DNA of 64,000 nt from UMGS1519 sp050951095 (GTDB lineage Bacteria; Actinomycetota; Coriobacteriia; Coriobacteriales; Eggerthellaceae): assembly GCA_050951095.1 (NCBI GenBank), contig JBMNIQ010000005.1, positions 124,001-188,000 on the forward strand, given 5' to 3'. Below are positions 26,767 through 35,254 of this stretch, one piece after another. A model generated the notes under the pieces. That model had not been told where the DNA came from. It saw nothing but the letters and a program-made list of their open reading frames with translations, and did not search any database. The translations under genes were made by a program, and so were the position numbers. How positions within the stretch are numbered: position 1 is the first letter of the stretch; each line of letters starts with the position of its first letter.

Positions 26767-26794
26767 ATTGTATGCTCCGCCACGCTGAAGTCAA
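26767..26794 (-). promoter_or_regulatory. trp operon promoter
   Basis: On the minus strand TTGACT (26789-26794) and TACAAT (26767-26772) are separated by 16 bases. Transcription would start near 26760, just before the T-box stem I. Confidence 0.75.
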
Positions 26795-26942
26795 GCGCCG
26801 CTCCGTGCGTTTTTACCTGCTGTTAACATTTCTGCGGCGAATGGGGCGCGCACGGACCGTTCGCCGTTGCGGCGCATGCCGGCCTGCTTCGGGGCGAAAG
26901 TGGTTTACACTGTTCTCTCGAACTTGAGGGAAGGCGGATTCC

Positions 26943-29126
26943 ATGGCAGAAGAACGTGCGCATACCCCCGTCGGCTCCAACGCGGCGGGTGCGGCAGGCA
27001 CCCAGGGTGAAGCGGCCGGAAACCGGGAGCGGGTCCATGCCGCGAACCATGAGAAGCTGGTGCGTATCTTCGCCGCCGGTGGCAAGCAGCACCAGGGCAT
27101 CGGCATCGAGCTGGAGCACCTGCTGCTGCATAAGAACACCGGCGCGCCGGTTGCCTACGAAGGGCCGGACGGCGTCGGCGAGTTGCTGCGCCGCCTTTCC
27201 GTGTATTACGAGCGCGGACTGTACGACCAGGGGAATCTGGTGGGCCTGGTTCGCGGCGACCAGGTGGTGTCGCTGGAGCCCGGCCTGCAGCTGGAGCTTT
27301 CCGCCGGCCCCTACGAAACCGTCATGGAAGTGGAGCGCGTCTACCTGCGCTTCCGCGAGGAATTGGACCGCATCCTGGAAGACATTGGTCTGATGACGCC
27401 CATGTTGGGCTACACGCCGTCTGCATTGGCCGAAGAGGCGCCGCATATCCGCAATTTCCGCTATGCGTGCATGCAGCGGTTCCTGGGTGCGCAGGCGCCC
27501 GAGGGCGTGGAGATGATGCACTGCTCGTCGTCGCTGCAGGTGAACATCGATTATACGGACGAGGCGGACGCCATGCGCAAATTCCGCGTGGCCCAGGCGC
27601 TGTCGCCGCTGCTGGCGCTGATGACGGACAATTCGCCCATCTACCGCAAGAAGCCGCGCACGGGCAACATCGTGCGGACGTGCATCTGGGGCGCCATGAA
27701 CCAGGACCGCGTGGACACGGTGCCCGGTTCGTTCGCGCCGGGCTTCGGGTTCGACGGCTACGCGGACTACATCCTGTCGCGCCAGGCCATCCTGGTGCCG
27801 AACGCCCCGGGTATCCGGGTGCCGCACGACGCAGATGCGCCCGTGGACCCGGAAGGCAAGTGGGTATGGGCTGGCGACGCCACGTTCGACGACATCTACC
27901 AGCGCCCCATGACGGATCAGGAGGCTGAGCACGCCCTGACCATGGTGTGGCCGGACGTGCGCCTGCGCGGCTACCTGGAGATCCGACCGGGCGATGCCAT
28001 GCCGTTCGATTACGTGCTCTCGTTCACGGCCATGATCAAGAACCTGTTCTACAACCAGGCGAACCTGGACGTGCTGGAGACGCTGACGGCCGGCGTGGAT
28101 GAAGACGACATCAATGCGGCGAAGCGCGAGCTGGAGCGCAAGGGCTATGCGGGAACGGTGTACGGCCGTCCCATGTCGTTCTGGGCGAACGTGCTGACGC
28201 AGTTGGCGTTCAGCGTGTCGCAGGGGGAGGAGCGCATCTACTTCGAGCCGCTGATGAGCATGGCGAAATACGAGTTCACGCTTGCGGACGCGTACAAGGA
28301 CCCCGCGAAGCGCGACGCCAGCTACCGCGAGGCGCTGGACGCGCTGCCGGCGGATTCGTACGCGCCGCGCATCGGCATCCTGCCGCGCTATGATTTCGAG
28401 AGCACGGGCATCTCGCTGTCGACCGGCTACACGTCCGGTGTGCTGGCGGCAGGGGGACTGCCTCTGGTGCTGCCCATCACGGACGACCCCGCCACGCTGC
28501 GGCGCTTCATCCATGCTTGCGACGGGTTTATTGTGCCGGGCGGCAGTGACATCGATCCGGAATTCTACGGCCAGAAGCGCGACATGCACCTGCATCGCGT
28601 CATCCGCCAGCGCGACGAGATGGAGATTGCTCTCATCCCCGCCATATTGGCTGCGGAAAAGCCGCTGCTGGGCATTTGCCGCGGCATGCAGGCGCTCAAC
28701 GTGGCGCGCGGCGGTACGTTGTTCCAGGACATCCATTCGTCCATCGCTGGCGAGCATATCCAGCATGTGCAGGCCAGGCCGTTCGACCGCCCCGTGCACG
28801 ACGTGGACATCGACCCGGATTCGAAGCTGGCGCACATTATGGGCACGGTGCATTGCCGTGTGAACACCATGCACCATCAGAGCATCGCGCAGGCGGGCAA
28901 GGGCGTGCGCGTGGTGGCGAAGGCGCCGGACGGCGTGACGGAGGCCATCGAGATGCCGGACGCGGACTTCGTGGTGGGCGTGCAGTGGCACCCCGAGTTC
29001 CTGTGGCCCGCGCATGCCGAGGAGAAACGCCTGTTCCAGGGCCTGGTGGACGCCGCGGCGCGCCGGCGGAAGCGCGATGCGGCGCTCGAAGGGAATGCTA
29101 CGCCTTCGGATCCTGGTTCTCGATGA
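26943..29126 (+). CDS. Glutamate-cysteine ligase-like domain fused to gamma-glutamyl hydrolase-like domain
   Basis: A 727-residue two-domain protein. Residues about 35-460 look like the GCS2-type glutamate-cysteine ligase family: 'GIELEH' (residues 54-59, the G-x-E-x-E metal/ATP site), 'LEPGLQLELSAGP' and 'HCSSSLQVNIDY'. Residues about 474-700 are a peptidase C26 / class I amidotransferase domain of the PuuD type: nucleophile C579 in 'GICRGMQ' and His-Glu H683/E685 in 'VQWHPE', plus 'VPGGSDIDPEFYG'. The first normally makes gamma-glutamyl bonds and the second breaks them, so the joint activity is not obvious. No frameshift or linker stop is seen. ATG at 26943 follows AGGGAAGG; TACACT at 26906-26911 is a possible -10. 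It is divergent from the trp leader and overlaps the convergent 29098 gene by 29 bases. Confidence 0.85.
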   Translation: MAEERAHTPVGSNAAGAAGTQGEAAGNRERVHAANHEKLVRIFAAGGKQHQGIGIELEHLLLHKNTGAPVAYEGPDGVGELLRRLSVYYERGLYDQGNLVGLVRGDQVVSLEPGLQLELSAGPYETVMEVERVYLRFREELDRILEDIGLMTPMLGYTPSALAEEAPHIRNFRYACMQRFLGAQAPEGVEMMHCSSSLQVNIDYTDEADAMRKFRVAQALSPLLALMTDNSPIYRKKPRTGNIVRTCIWGAMNQDRVDTVPGSFAPGFGFDGYADYILSRQAILVPNAPGIRVPHDADAPVDPEGKWVWAGDATFDDIYQRPMTDQEAEHALTMVWPDVRLRGYLEIRPGDAMPFDYVLSFTAMIKNLFYNQANLDVLETLTAGVDEDDINAAKRELERKGYAGTVYGRPMSFWANVLTQLAFSVSQGEERIYFEPLMSMAKYEFTLADAYKDPAKRDASYREALDALPADSYAPRIGILPRYDFESTGISLSTGYTSGVLAAGGLPLVLPITDDPATLRRFIHACDGFIVPGGSDIDPEFYGQKRDMHLHRVIRQRDEMEIALIPAILAAEKPLLGICRGMQALNVARGGTLFQDIHSSIAGEHIQHVQARPFDRPVHDVDIDPDSKLAHIMGTVHCRVNTMHHQSIAQAGKGVRVVAKAPDGVTEAIEMPDADFVVGVQWHPEFLWPAHAEEKRLFQGLVDAAARRRKRDAALEGNATPSDPGSR

Positions 29127-29526
29127 GCCTCACGGCCTCACCGAGCGTGGACTCCGCACAGGCCACGCCGTCTTGCGTGTTGATTTCGCCGGCCACGGCG
29201 TCGTCGATGGTCGCGTTCGTGAAGATCATGTTCTGGTCGCCGTCGGCGCGGTAGACCAGCCAGCAGTGCGCGTGGTCGCCGTACTTGTCGGCCGCGTTGC
29301 GAATGCGCTCGGCCAGGCGCTTCGACTCGAAGCGGAATGTGATGCTCGGCATGCCCAGGGCGGTTTGGATGGCGGCGCGCTGCTTCGGCGTGCCCACGAT
29401 GGTGCCGGCGAAGATGCGGGCAAGCACCAGCGGCTCGATGCCGGTCTGCTCGGCCAGCTGCGAAAACGACATCTTGTCTGCGGCAAGCGTCTCCCGCAGC
29501 CATTCGGGGGTCTTCAGAACGCTCAT
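29098..29526 (-). CDS. Small protein with helix-turn-helix-like N-terminus
   Basis: A 142-residue cytoplasmic protein. Residues about 10-60 read as a short helix-turn-helix ('MSFSQLAEQTGIEPLVLARIFAG'-like region, turn at about 20-45), comparable to Cro/XRE N-domains; the rest is a mixed alpha/beta domain with no recognised family. ATG at 29526 has AAGGAGACC 5-10 bases upstream. Its 3' end overlaps the convergent ligase-hydrolase fusion by 29 bases, so expression of one may affect the other. Confidence 0.6.
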   Translation of the reverse strand: MSVLKTPEWLRETLAADKMSFSQLAEQTGIEPLVLARIFAGTIVGTPKQRAAIQTALGMPSITFRFESKRLAERIRNAADKYGDHAHCWLVYRADGDQNMIFTNATIDDAVAGEINTQDGVACAESTLGEAVRLIENQDPKA

Positions 29527-29784
29527 GTCGGTCTCCTTCGGACAAATGGGGTTTTCGGGGGAATGCGGCAGCGCCGGTCTCGTTGCTGCGGCACATATCC
29601 TGCGCCGCAGTGGTGCGGATGGCATGCGCCGTCATGGTCCCGTGCAGGTGGGGCGGCAGGTTGTCGCTTGTTCCCCGTTCACGGAGCATTGAACCACAAC
29701 GGGCGGCGGTTTCACAACAGCCGCACTGCGGAAGGCGCGTGTCGCAGCGGAGCGGGCGCAGCGCCGCACGCCGCGCGTGCCAGC

Positions 29785-31212
29785 CTACGCCGGGGATGCG
29801 CCGTCGCGCCCCGCCTTGGTCGACTCATGCAGGGTGGGGGAGCCGGCGGACGCATCGTTGCCCTCGTCTGCTCGGGGCGCACCGGCCTTCCCGCCTTGCG
29901 CCTGCGCATCTTGTATGGTCTTCGCGGCATCCGCCGCTGCCTGCTCCAGCCCGGCGCGTGCCTGGTCGTAGGCCTCCTTGCCCTTCGTTAGAAAATCGCG
30001 GAGCCGGTCGGCGATGGGCGTGGGGTCCTGCGGCACGTTCCCCAGCAGGCCCTGCAGCTTGTCCGGCAGCGTCTCTTCGGCCTTTGCCGTCAGGTCGTCC
30101 TTGTCCAGGCCCCTCGCGGGCTTGCCCGAGAACAGGTACGTCACAATGTCGCGCGTCGTGACGTTCTTCCCCTGGCGCTGGAAGAAGTCGGACAGGTAGT
30201 CGATGGTCAGCCCCATGTCCTCGTTCTTCGACAGCTTCACCATGCGGGCGCGCCGTTCGGCATCCGTCAGGCTGGAGCGCGTCATGACCTCTAGCGCGGG
30301 CCCCAGGAAGTTGCAGATGCGGTGCAGGTCGGCCTCGCCGGGCACGGTCTGCAGGTACTCCGTCAGGTCGACGGCGCTTCTGCCCAGCTCGCCTTGCGGG
30401 CCGGCATCGCGCAGTACCAGCCGATGCGATGGCGGTTCCGGGCGGTGCAGCAGGGCAAACGGCGCGTGGTAGGCGAACGGCTCATCGTAGGTCTCGCCGG
30501 CAAGGTAGATGCGGTTCTCGGGCAGCGAGATAGGGTTCAGCAGGCCGTTCACGAAGTCGTTATCCAGCGCATACGCGCGAATCTTGCCGGCATTGCGCGC
30601 GATGTCGTCGGCATACGCGGCCAGAAACTCGCGCGAGAAACCCTGCCCGTCGAAGCTCACGGCCTCGTCCAGCGCGTCACCGGCGTGCACGGACAGGTAC
30701 ATAGCCTTGTTGCCGCCCTTCGAATGCCCGCTTGCCACCACGTGGGAATAGTGCTTTGTGGCCACGTCCTTCTCGAACCAGTCCAGGGCGCGCAGCTGCT
30801 GCTCCGTGTCGGCCATGTAGCCAGCAATGCAGTTGTCGTCCCATTCGCCGGCGCCGGTGCCGGCGAAGATGGCATAGGCGCGGTGCGCGGCATCCGCGAA
30901 GCAGGCCATCTTCGCGCCGCGCTCGTCCATGCAGTAGGCATCCAGCCGGAGTGCACACAGCACCGGGTCGCGGCGGACGGCATCTACCACGGCGAACCAG
31001 TTCGCGTAGCTCATCTGCTCTGCAAGCAGGTTGTCCATGGTGCAGCCGCGCTGCGCCATGCGCTCCTTGATGCCGGTGTCGATATCCGTTATCAGGCACG
31101 CCACGGATACGCCCGTTTCCGCGGGCGCTTCCCTGTCTAGGCTGTAGATAATCGTGTCCAGCAGCAGAAGCTGCGCGTCATCCAGGGCGGGGGTGTCGCT
31201 CTCGCGTGCCAT
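29785..31212 (-). CDS. DUF2974 (lipase-like alpha/beta hydrolase) protein
   Basis: A 475-residue protein of the DUF2974/Mbeg1-like family. The nucleophile elbow is 'SGHSKGGNKAMYL', giving the probable serine; a later 'FDGQGFS' and an Asn-rich 'ALDNDFVNGLL' region are family traits. The last 70 residues are an Ala/Gln/Lys-rich, probably disordered tail. No signal peptide, so it is likely cytoplasmic; the substrate is not known. It follows the thioesterase gene on the same strand, 13 bases downstream, and may form an operon with it. Confidence 0.75.
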   Translation of the reverse strand: MARESDTPALDDAQLLLLDTIIYSLDREAPAETGVSVACLITDIDTGIKERMAQRGCTMDNLLAEQMSYANWFAVVDAVRRDPVLCALRLDAYCMDERGAKMACFADAAHRAYAIFAGTGAGEWDDNCIAGYMADTEQQLRALDWFEKDVATKHYSHVVASGHSKGGNKAMYLSVHAGDALDEAVSFDGQGFSREFLAAYADDIARNAGKIRAYALDNDFVNGLLNPISLPENRIYLAGETYDEPFAYHAPFALLHRPEPPSHRLVLRDAGPQGELGRSAVDLTEYLQTVPGEADLHRICNFLGPALEVMTRSSLTDAERRARMVKLSKNEDMGLTIDYLSDFFQRQGKNVTTRDIVTYLFSGKPARGLDKDDLTAKAEETLPDKLQGLLGNVPQDPTPIADRLRDFLTKGKEAYDQARAGLEQAAADAAKTIQDAQAQGGKAGAPRADEGNDASAGSPTLHESTKAGRDGASPA

Positions 31213-31225
31213 GGGGCCTCCTTTG

Positions 31226-31726
31226 CTAGTCCAGGAATTTCGGCGGCAGTTCCGTTCCGGGGGCTATAGCGTCGACGCACTGGCTGATGGGCTGGATGCC
31301 GGGCGCCAGGAACATCTTCGATGTGCTGTTCGCCACCAAGCGGCCCTTTTCGTCGTGGATCTCCGCCTTGCACAGGCAGATGCTGCGACCGATCTTCGTC
31401 ACGTAGCCTTCACAGACCAGGTGCCCGTCCGTCACGGCGCGCAGGTAGTTCGACTGCAGATCCAGCGTGGTGGCGCCGTCGTCGGTATCCAGGTTGCCGT
31501 ACAGGCACCAGTACGCTGCGATGTCCATCAGCGATGCATACGCACCTCCGCAGAACCCGCCGAACGGGTTGTAGTGCTTGCGGTCCACATCCAGGTCAAT
31601 GCGGCAATAGCCGGGTTCCAGCTTCGTCATATCCATACCCAGCAGCTTCAGGTACGGCGTGTCGTTGCACAGTCCGCGAACGACTTCCATATGCTCGGGG
31701 TTTACTTTCGGGTCCAATCGGGTCAT
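31226..31726 (-). CDS. PaaI-type hotdog thioesterase
   Basis: A 166-residue hotdog-fold protein of the PaaI/acyl-CoA thioesterase group. 'YNPFGGFCGGAYASLMDIAA' is the usual hotdog central helix region with the catalytic Asp/Asn surroundings, and 'LDLQSNYLRAV' the second strand pattern. It probably hydrolyses an acyl- or aryl-CoA. ATG at 31726 follows AAGGAGC; a longer open frame exists upstream with no site. Likely co-transcribed with the DUF2974 gene. Confidence 0.75.
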   Translation of the reverse strand: MTRLDPKVNPEHMEVVRGLCNDTPYLKLLGMDMTKLEPGYCRIDLDVDRKHYNPFGGFCGGAYASLMDIAAYWCLYGNLDTDDGATTLDLQSNYLRAVTDGHLVCEGYVTKIGRSICLCKAEIHDEKGRLVANSTSKMFLAPGIQPISQCVDAIAPGTELPPKFLD

Positions 31727-31950
31727 GTTTTGCTCCTTGCTCTGCGCGGCCGCGGCGGCTGTCGCCGTGTGCCGGGGTGCGTGCCGCTGCCGTGCGCCGT
31801 TATCTCGCGTCCATTTTAGCGCGAATGCCCCGTATGCGAACGGGTGCGCGCCGGCCGCCTGCCGCTGCGGCGCAAGAGTACAATGGATACCAGGTGAAAC
31901 GCCCGTATGCGGGCGCGGCGTCAAGTCGGCGAACAATGGAGGTCAGTACT

Positions 31951-32775
31951 ATGCAGCAGGAAATCGTCAAGATGTCGTACGACGGCATCGAGCTTCGGGG
32001 CCGCGTGGATGCTCCCACGCGCGCCAAGGCGGCCGTGGTCATCGTCCACGGCCTGTGCGAGCATTACGGGCGCTACGATTATCTTACGGCGCGTTTGAAC
32101 ACCGCCGGTTACACGGTGTATCGCTTCGACCATCGCGGTCACGGTCGCAGCGGAGGCAAAGACACCTGGTACGACGACCGCGAACAGATTGCGAAGGATA
32201 TCGACCAGTTCGCGAACCTGGCGCTTGAGGAGATGGCGGGAAAGCCCGTGTTCATGCTGGGCCATTCCATGGGAGGCTATGCAGCGGCGGAATACGGCAC
32301 CATGTACCCCGGCAAGATGGCGGGCTACGTGCTGTCCGGTGCGTGGACGCGCGATAACGCCGGCCTGGGGAAGGTGCCGGACGAGTTGCCCGACGACACG
32401 TACGTGCCGAACGAGCTGGGCGACGGTGTCTGCAGCGACCCGGGCGTGGGGCAGGCCTATATGGAAGACCCCCTGGTGCGCAAGTCATTCTCCGTGGCGC
32501 TGGTGCGCTCCGTGGTTGCGGGCCAGAAGTGGATGAAGGAGAACGCGCAGCAATTCTCCGACCCCGTGATGCTGATGCACGGCGCCGACGACGGCCTGGT
32601 CAGCCCGCTGGACAGCCTGGAGATGTACCGCGAGATCGGTTCGAAGGACAAGTCGCTGCGCGTGTATGCCGGCCTGTTCCATGAGATATTCAACGAGTTC
32701 AAGAAGGATCGCGTGATCCGCGATGCCATCGAATGGCTGGACGACGAGGTCTTCGACATCGTGCATAGGCGCTGA
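31951..32775 (+). CDS. Alpha/beta hydrolase, monoacylglycerol-lipase-like
   Basis: A 274-residue serine hydrolase of the Hydrolase_4 group. 'VHGLCEHYGRYDYL' is the oxyanion/lid start, 'FDHRGHGRSGG' the second motif, the nucleophile serine is in 'GHSMGGY', the acid is in 'MHGADDGLV', and the histidine in 'YAGLFHEIF'. It fits enzymes that hydrolyse monoglycerides or lysophospholipids. ATG at 31951 follows GGAGG at 8 bases; the longer open frame is not used. Divergent from the thioesterase; ends at a strong hairpin. Confidence 0.85.
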   Translation: MQQEIVKMSYDGIELRGRVDAPTRAKAAVVIVHGLCEHYGRYDYLTARLNTAGYTVYRFDHRGHGRSGGKDTWYDDREQIAKDIDQFANLALEEMAGKPVFMLGHSMGGYAAAEYGTMYPGKMAGYVLSGAWTRDNAGLGKVPDELPDDTYVPNELGDGVCSDPGVGQAYMEDPLVRKSFSVALVRSVVAGQKWMKENAQQFSDPVMLMHGADDGLVSPLDSLEMYREIGSKDKSLRVYAGLFHEIFNEFKKDRVIRDAIEWLDDEVFDIVHRR

Positions 32776-32806
32776 TCGCGGGCAACGGGTCTTTCCCTAT
32801 GCAGCA

Positions 32807-32836
32807 AGCGGCCCCGGCGGACGTGCCGGGGCCGCT
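32807..32836. terminator. Bidirectional terminator
   Basis: AGCGGCCCCGGC 32807-32818 pairs perfectly with 32825-32836, loop of six bases, followed by TTGCATT on plus. It lies between the convergent hydrolase and membrane-bound regulator genes. Confidence 0.7.
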
Positions 32837-32884
32837 TTGCATTCGGCAGCGGGAGCCTTGCAACGGGCCGCGCGGGCGGTTGGG

Positions 32885-33925
32885 CTACCGGTTGCTGCCC
32901 TTGCGGGACAGTGTGCCGGCGATGCACAGCGCACCGGCGATCGCAAGGCAGGCGATCAGGCAGATCCATGCGATGTTGTCGTTGCGCACCGCAACATCCG
33001 CCCAGTTGGACAGGTCCATGCCCCCATGCAACCTGAATACCCCGTTCAGGGCGAAGCCGATCAGGCCGTCGGCAGCGAATATCCATGCGCCGAACACGGC
33101 GAAGGCCCCGGCGGCACGGTAGGGAAGCGGGGCGGGAAGGTACCTCAGCACCAGGAAGATGCCCCATATGGGCAGCAGCATCGTGGCCGCCACCGTCAGG
33201 CTCAGGGCCAGGGAGTCCGGGGCCGTTCCATCGTGCAGGCAGCAGACGGTCACGGTCAGAAACAGCAGTACGGTGGCGCCGGCCAGGTAGGCAAGGCCGC
33301 GGTTGCGAGCCGGGAAGCCGTCGGGGAAGCGGCGTGCGAACCAGATAAGGCACGATGGTGCCAGCATCGCCCAATAGGCGAGCGTCGTGCCCGCGAGCAT
33401 CACGGGGAATTGGTCCGACCCGTCGCGCAGGCAGCAGGACAACATCAGCAGCTGCAGCGCGGCCCATGAGGCGGCAAGGCAGGCCATGCCCTTCCGTCCC
33501 CGTTCGGCGACCACCGGCACATGGGTGAATGACAGGCACAACAGGCAGGCCGTTGCGGCCACGCCCGTCTGGGCGGGAAAGCTTCCCGACTGTATGTCGG
33601 CGATAAGGTATCCGACGCAGATTGCTGCATACAGCGCCGCCACGCCCAGAAGCCAGGCGCGCCGCCCGCGACGGTGGGCGGTGGCGTCGCGTTCAATCTG
33701 ACGCTGCCGCCAGTCGTCGCTTGCCGTGATGAGCTCGTGCTCGCTGACGCCTATCGCGCGGCAGATGGGCTCGATCATCGTGATGTCCGGATACGAAACG
33801 CCCCGTTCCCACTTGCTGACCGCGGATACCGTCACGCCCAGCTCGACGCCTAGCTCGCGCTGGGACAGGCCGAGTGACGTGCGCTTGTCTTTCAAGTACT
33901 TTCCGAAGTTCTTCTTGCCTTCCAT
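32885..33925 (-). CDS. XRE-family regulator fused to a multi-pass membrane domain
   Basis: A 346-residue protein. Residues about 8-65 are an XRE helix-turn-helix ('LGLSQRELGVELGVTVSAVSKWE' region), then a charged linker, then about eight or nine membrane segments to the C-terminus. Such membrane-anchored XRE proteins are known but poorly understood; they may sense envelope state or a small molecule. ATG at 33925 has GAGGAAG upstream. Part of the gap to the next gene (33926-34277) is described under the promoter at 34230. Confidence 0.8.
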   Translation of the reverse strand: MEGKKNFGKYLKDKRTSLGLSQRELGVELGVTVSAVSKWERGVSYPDITMIEPICRAIGVSEHELITASDDWRQRQIERDATAHRRGRRAWLLGVAALYAAICVGYLIADIQSGSFPAQTGVAATACLLCLSFTHVPVVAERGRKGMACLAASWAALQLLMLSCCLRDGSDQFPVMLAGTTLAYWAMLAPSCLIWFARRFPDGFPARNRGLAYLAGATVLLFLTVTVCCLHDGTAPDSLALSLTVAATMLLPIWGIFLVLRYLPAPLPYRAAGAFAVFGAWIFAADGLIGFALNGVFRLHGGMDLSNWADVAVRNDNIAWICLIACLAIAGALCIAGTLSRKGSNR

Positions 33926-34229
33926 TGGTCTTCCTCTGTTCGTCTCTCCCTGGTTTATGTCGGCGTATCCGGATATCTCGCCGCAGCACACGTTATCCAT
34001 GTGCCCGCAGGGAGGCAAGCATTTCGGGGTCGACTCTCCGGCCATGGCCTCCCACCTGGCATTATGCGAATGGCAATGCGCGGACATGCCGCCTTGGGCT
34101 ACCTTGCCTGCGCCATTCGGGAGCGCAGCGGTCGGGCGGGGGAGGGGTGTTGCAACAATGGCGGCTGTCCTTCCGCAGGCGCTTCGGAATGCCTCCGCCG
34201 GCCGGGCCGTTGGCACCCTATCAGCCATA

Positions 34230-34242
34230 TTTGATAGAATGT
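34230..34242 (+). promoter_or_regulatory. Extended -10 promoter of the secreted lysozyme-like gene
   Basis: TTTGATAGAATGT, identical to 2398-2410, contains TG-N-TAGAAT. TTGGCA at 34210-34215 is a -35-like sequence but 19 bases away. The start codon is 38 bases downstream. The rest of the 33926-34277 gap shows nothing recognisable. Confidence 0.5.
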
Positions 34243-34277
34243 TTAGAAGATTCCAACCGATCCGGGAGGTTGATTCC

Positions 34278-35216
34278 TTGAGAACCGCTTTCGAATCCGC
34301 CGATCGTCTTCCATCTCCATCCCGTCACCTCCAGAGCATATGCGCCGCCGCTTGTCTGGCGCTCTTCGCGGCCCTTGTCCTTTCCTGTGCTGCGCCCGGT
34401 CTGGCGCAGGCGAAAAGCGTCGACCCGTATGGCCGTATCAGCGCGCAGTACGAATCGGGGAGCGACCCGTCATGCGTCGTGCCCGGGGCGGCATACGGGG
34501 CCTGGCAGATGACGGCGGAAAATGCGCATTCCTTCGCCGCGTGGATGAAGGCGAGAAGCAGTAAGACGGTTAAGGCGTATGGCACCAAGCTGCTTGCAGC
34601 CTACAAGAAGGATGCGAACAAGAAGAATAGCAGCAAGAAAGACGATGCCGGTGCATGCGGCAAGCATTTCGATAAGGAATGGAAATCGCTGGCATCGAAG
34701 TACCGCTCGGGCTTCTTCCGCCAGCAGTACCTGTTCGTGAAGCAGCTCAGCTACACGCCTGCCGTGAACTACCTGCAGGGCAATGTGAAGGGGTTCAAGA
34801 TGAGCCGCTATTCCACCGCATTGCGCAACGTGCTATTCTCCACCGCCGTGCAGCATGGCTCGTACGGTGCATACAAGATTTTTAAGAAGGCGTTCTCCAA
34901 CCTGGGAGGCTATTCTGCGAAGCTCTCCGAAAAGAAGATCATCAACGCCGTGTATGCCGTGCGTTCTGGCTACAAGAAAACATCCACGTTGAAAGCCCAG
35001 GTAGGCGGCGGCCAGAAGGTATACAGCATCACGAAGAAAGACTACCAGTACTATGTGAAATGGGGCCTGATGACGAAGGCGCAGGCATCGAAGCTGAAGG
35101 GCAAGTCGCTGGTGAACTTCTATAGCTGCAGCGGCTCCGTGCAGGTGGGCGTGTACTACCGCCTGGGTATTTCCGAACCGGCAACAGCGCGCGCCATGTA
35201 TGCGAAGTACGCTTAA
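34278..35216 (+). CDS. Secreted lysozyme-like (VgrG3 C-domain-like) protein
   Basis: A 312-residue exported protein. The TTG at 34278 is preferred because GGGAGG lies 8 bases upstream and is right after the promoter. A hydrophobic signal peptide spans about residues 19-42, with likely cleavage after 'LAQA'. The mature protein starts with 'GRISAQYESGSDPSC', like the lysozyme-type hydrolase domain found at the end of VgrG3 and in phage tail-tip enzymes, where the Glu in 'YESG' is catalytic; 'YGAWQM' and 'VQHGSYGAY' are further matching stretches. A Lys-rich patch (KKDANKKNSSKKDD) interrupts it. Probable peptidoglycan hydrolase; substrate not shown. Confidence 0.6.
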   Translation: MRTAFESADRLPSPSRHLQSICAAACLALFAALVLSCAAPGLAQAKSVDPYGRISAQYESGSDPSCVVPGAAYGAWQMTAENAHSFAAWMKARSSKTVKAYGTKLLAAYKKDANKKNSSKKDDAGACGKHFDKEWKSLASKYRSGFFRQQYLFVKQLSYTPAVNYLQGNVKGFKMSRYSTALRNVLFSTAVQHGSYGAYKIFKKAFSNLGGYSAKLSEKKIINAVYAVRSGYKKTSTLKAQVGGGQKVYSITKKDYQYYVKWGLMTKAQASKLKGKSLVNFYSCSGSVQVGVYYRLGISEPATARAMYAKYA

Positions 35217-35254
35217 CGCGCGAATGCTGCTCGTTCGCGTACGTGTACGGCGCC

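Noticed and set aside
26594..26942. tRNA gene near the T-box.
   Set aside because: The TTCGAA-containing stretch belongs to the T-box RNA; no acceptor or anticodon stems can be drawn.
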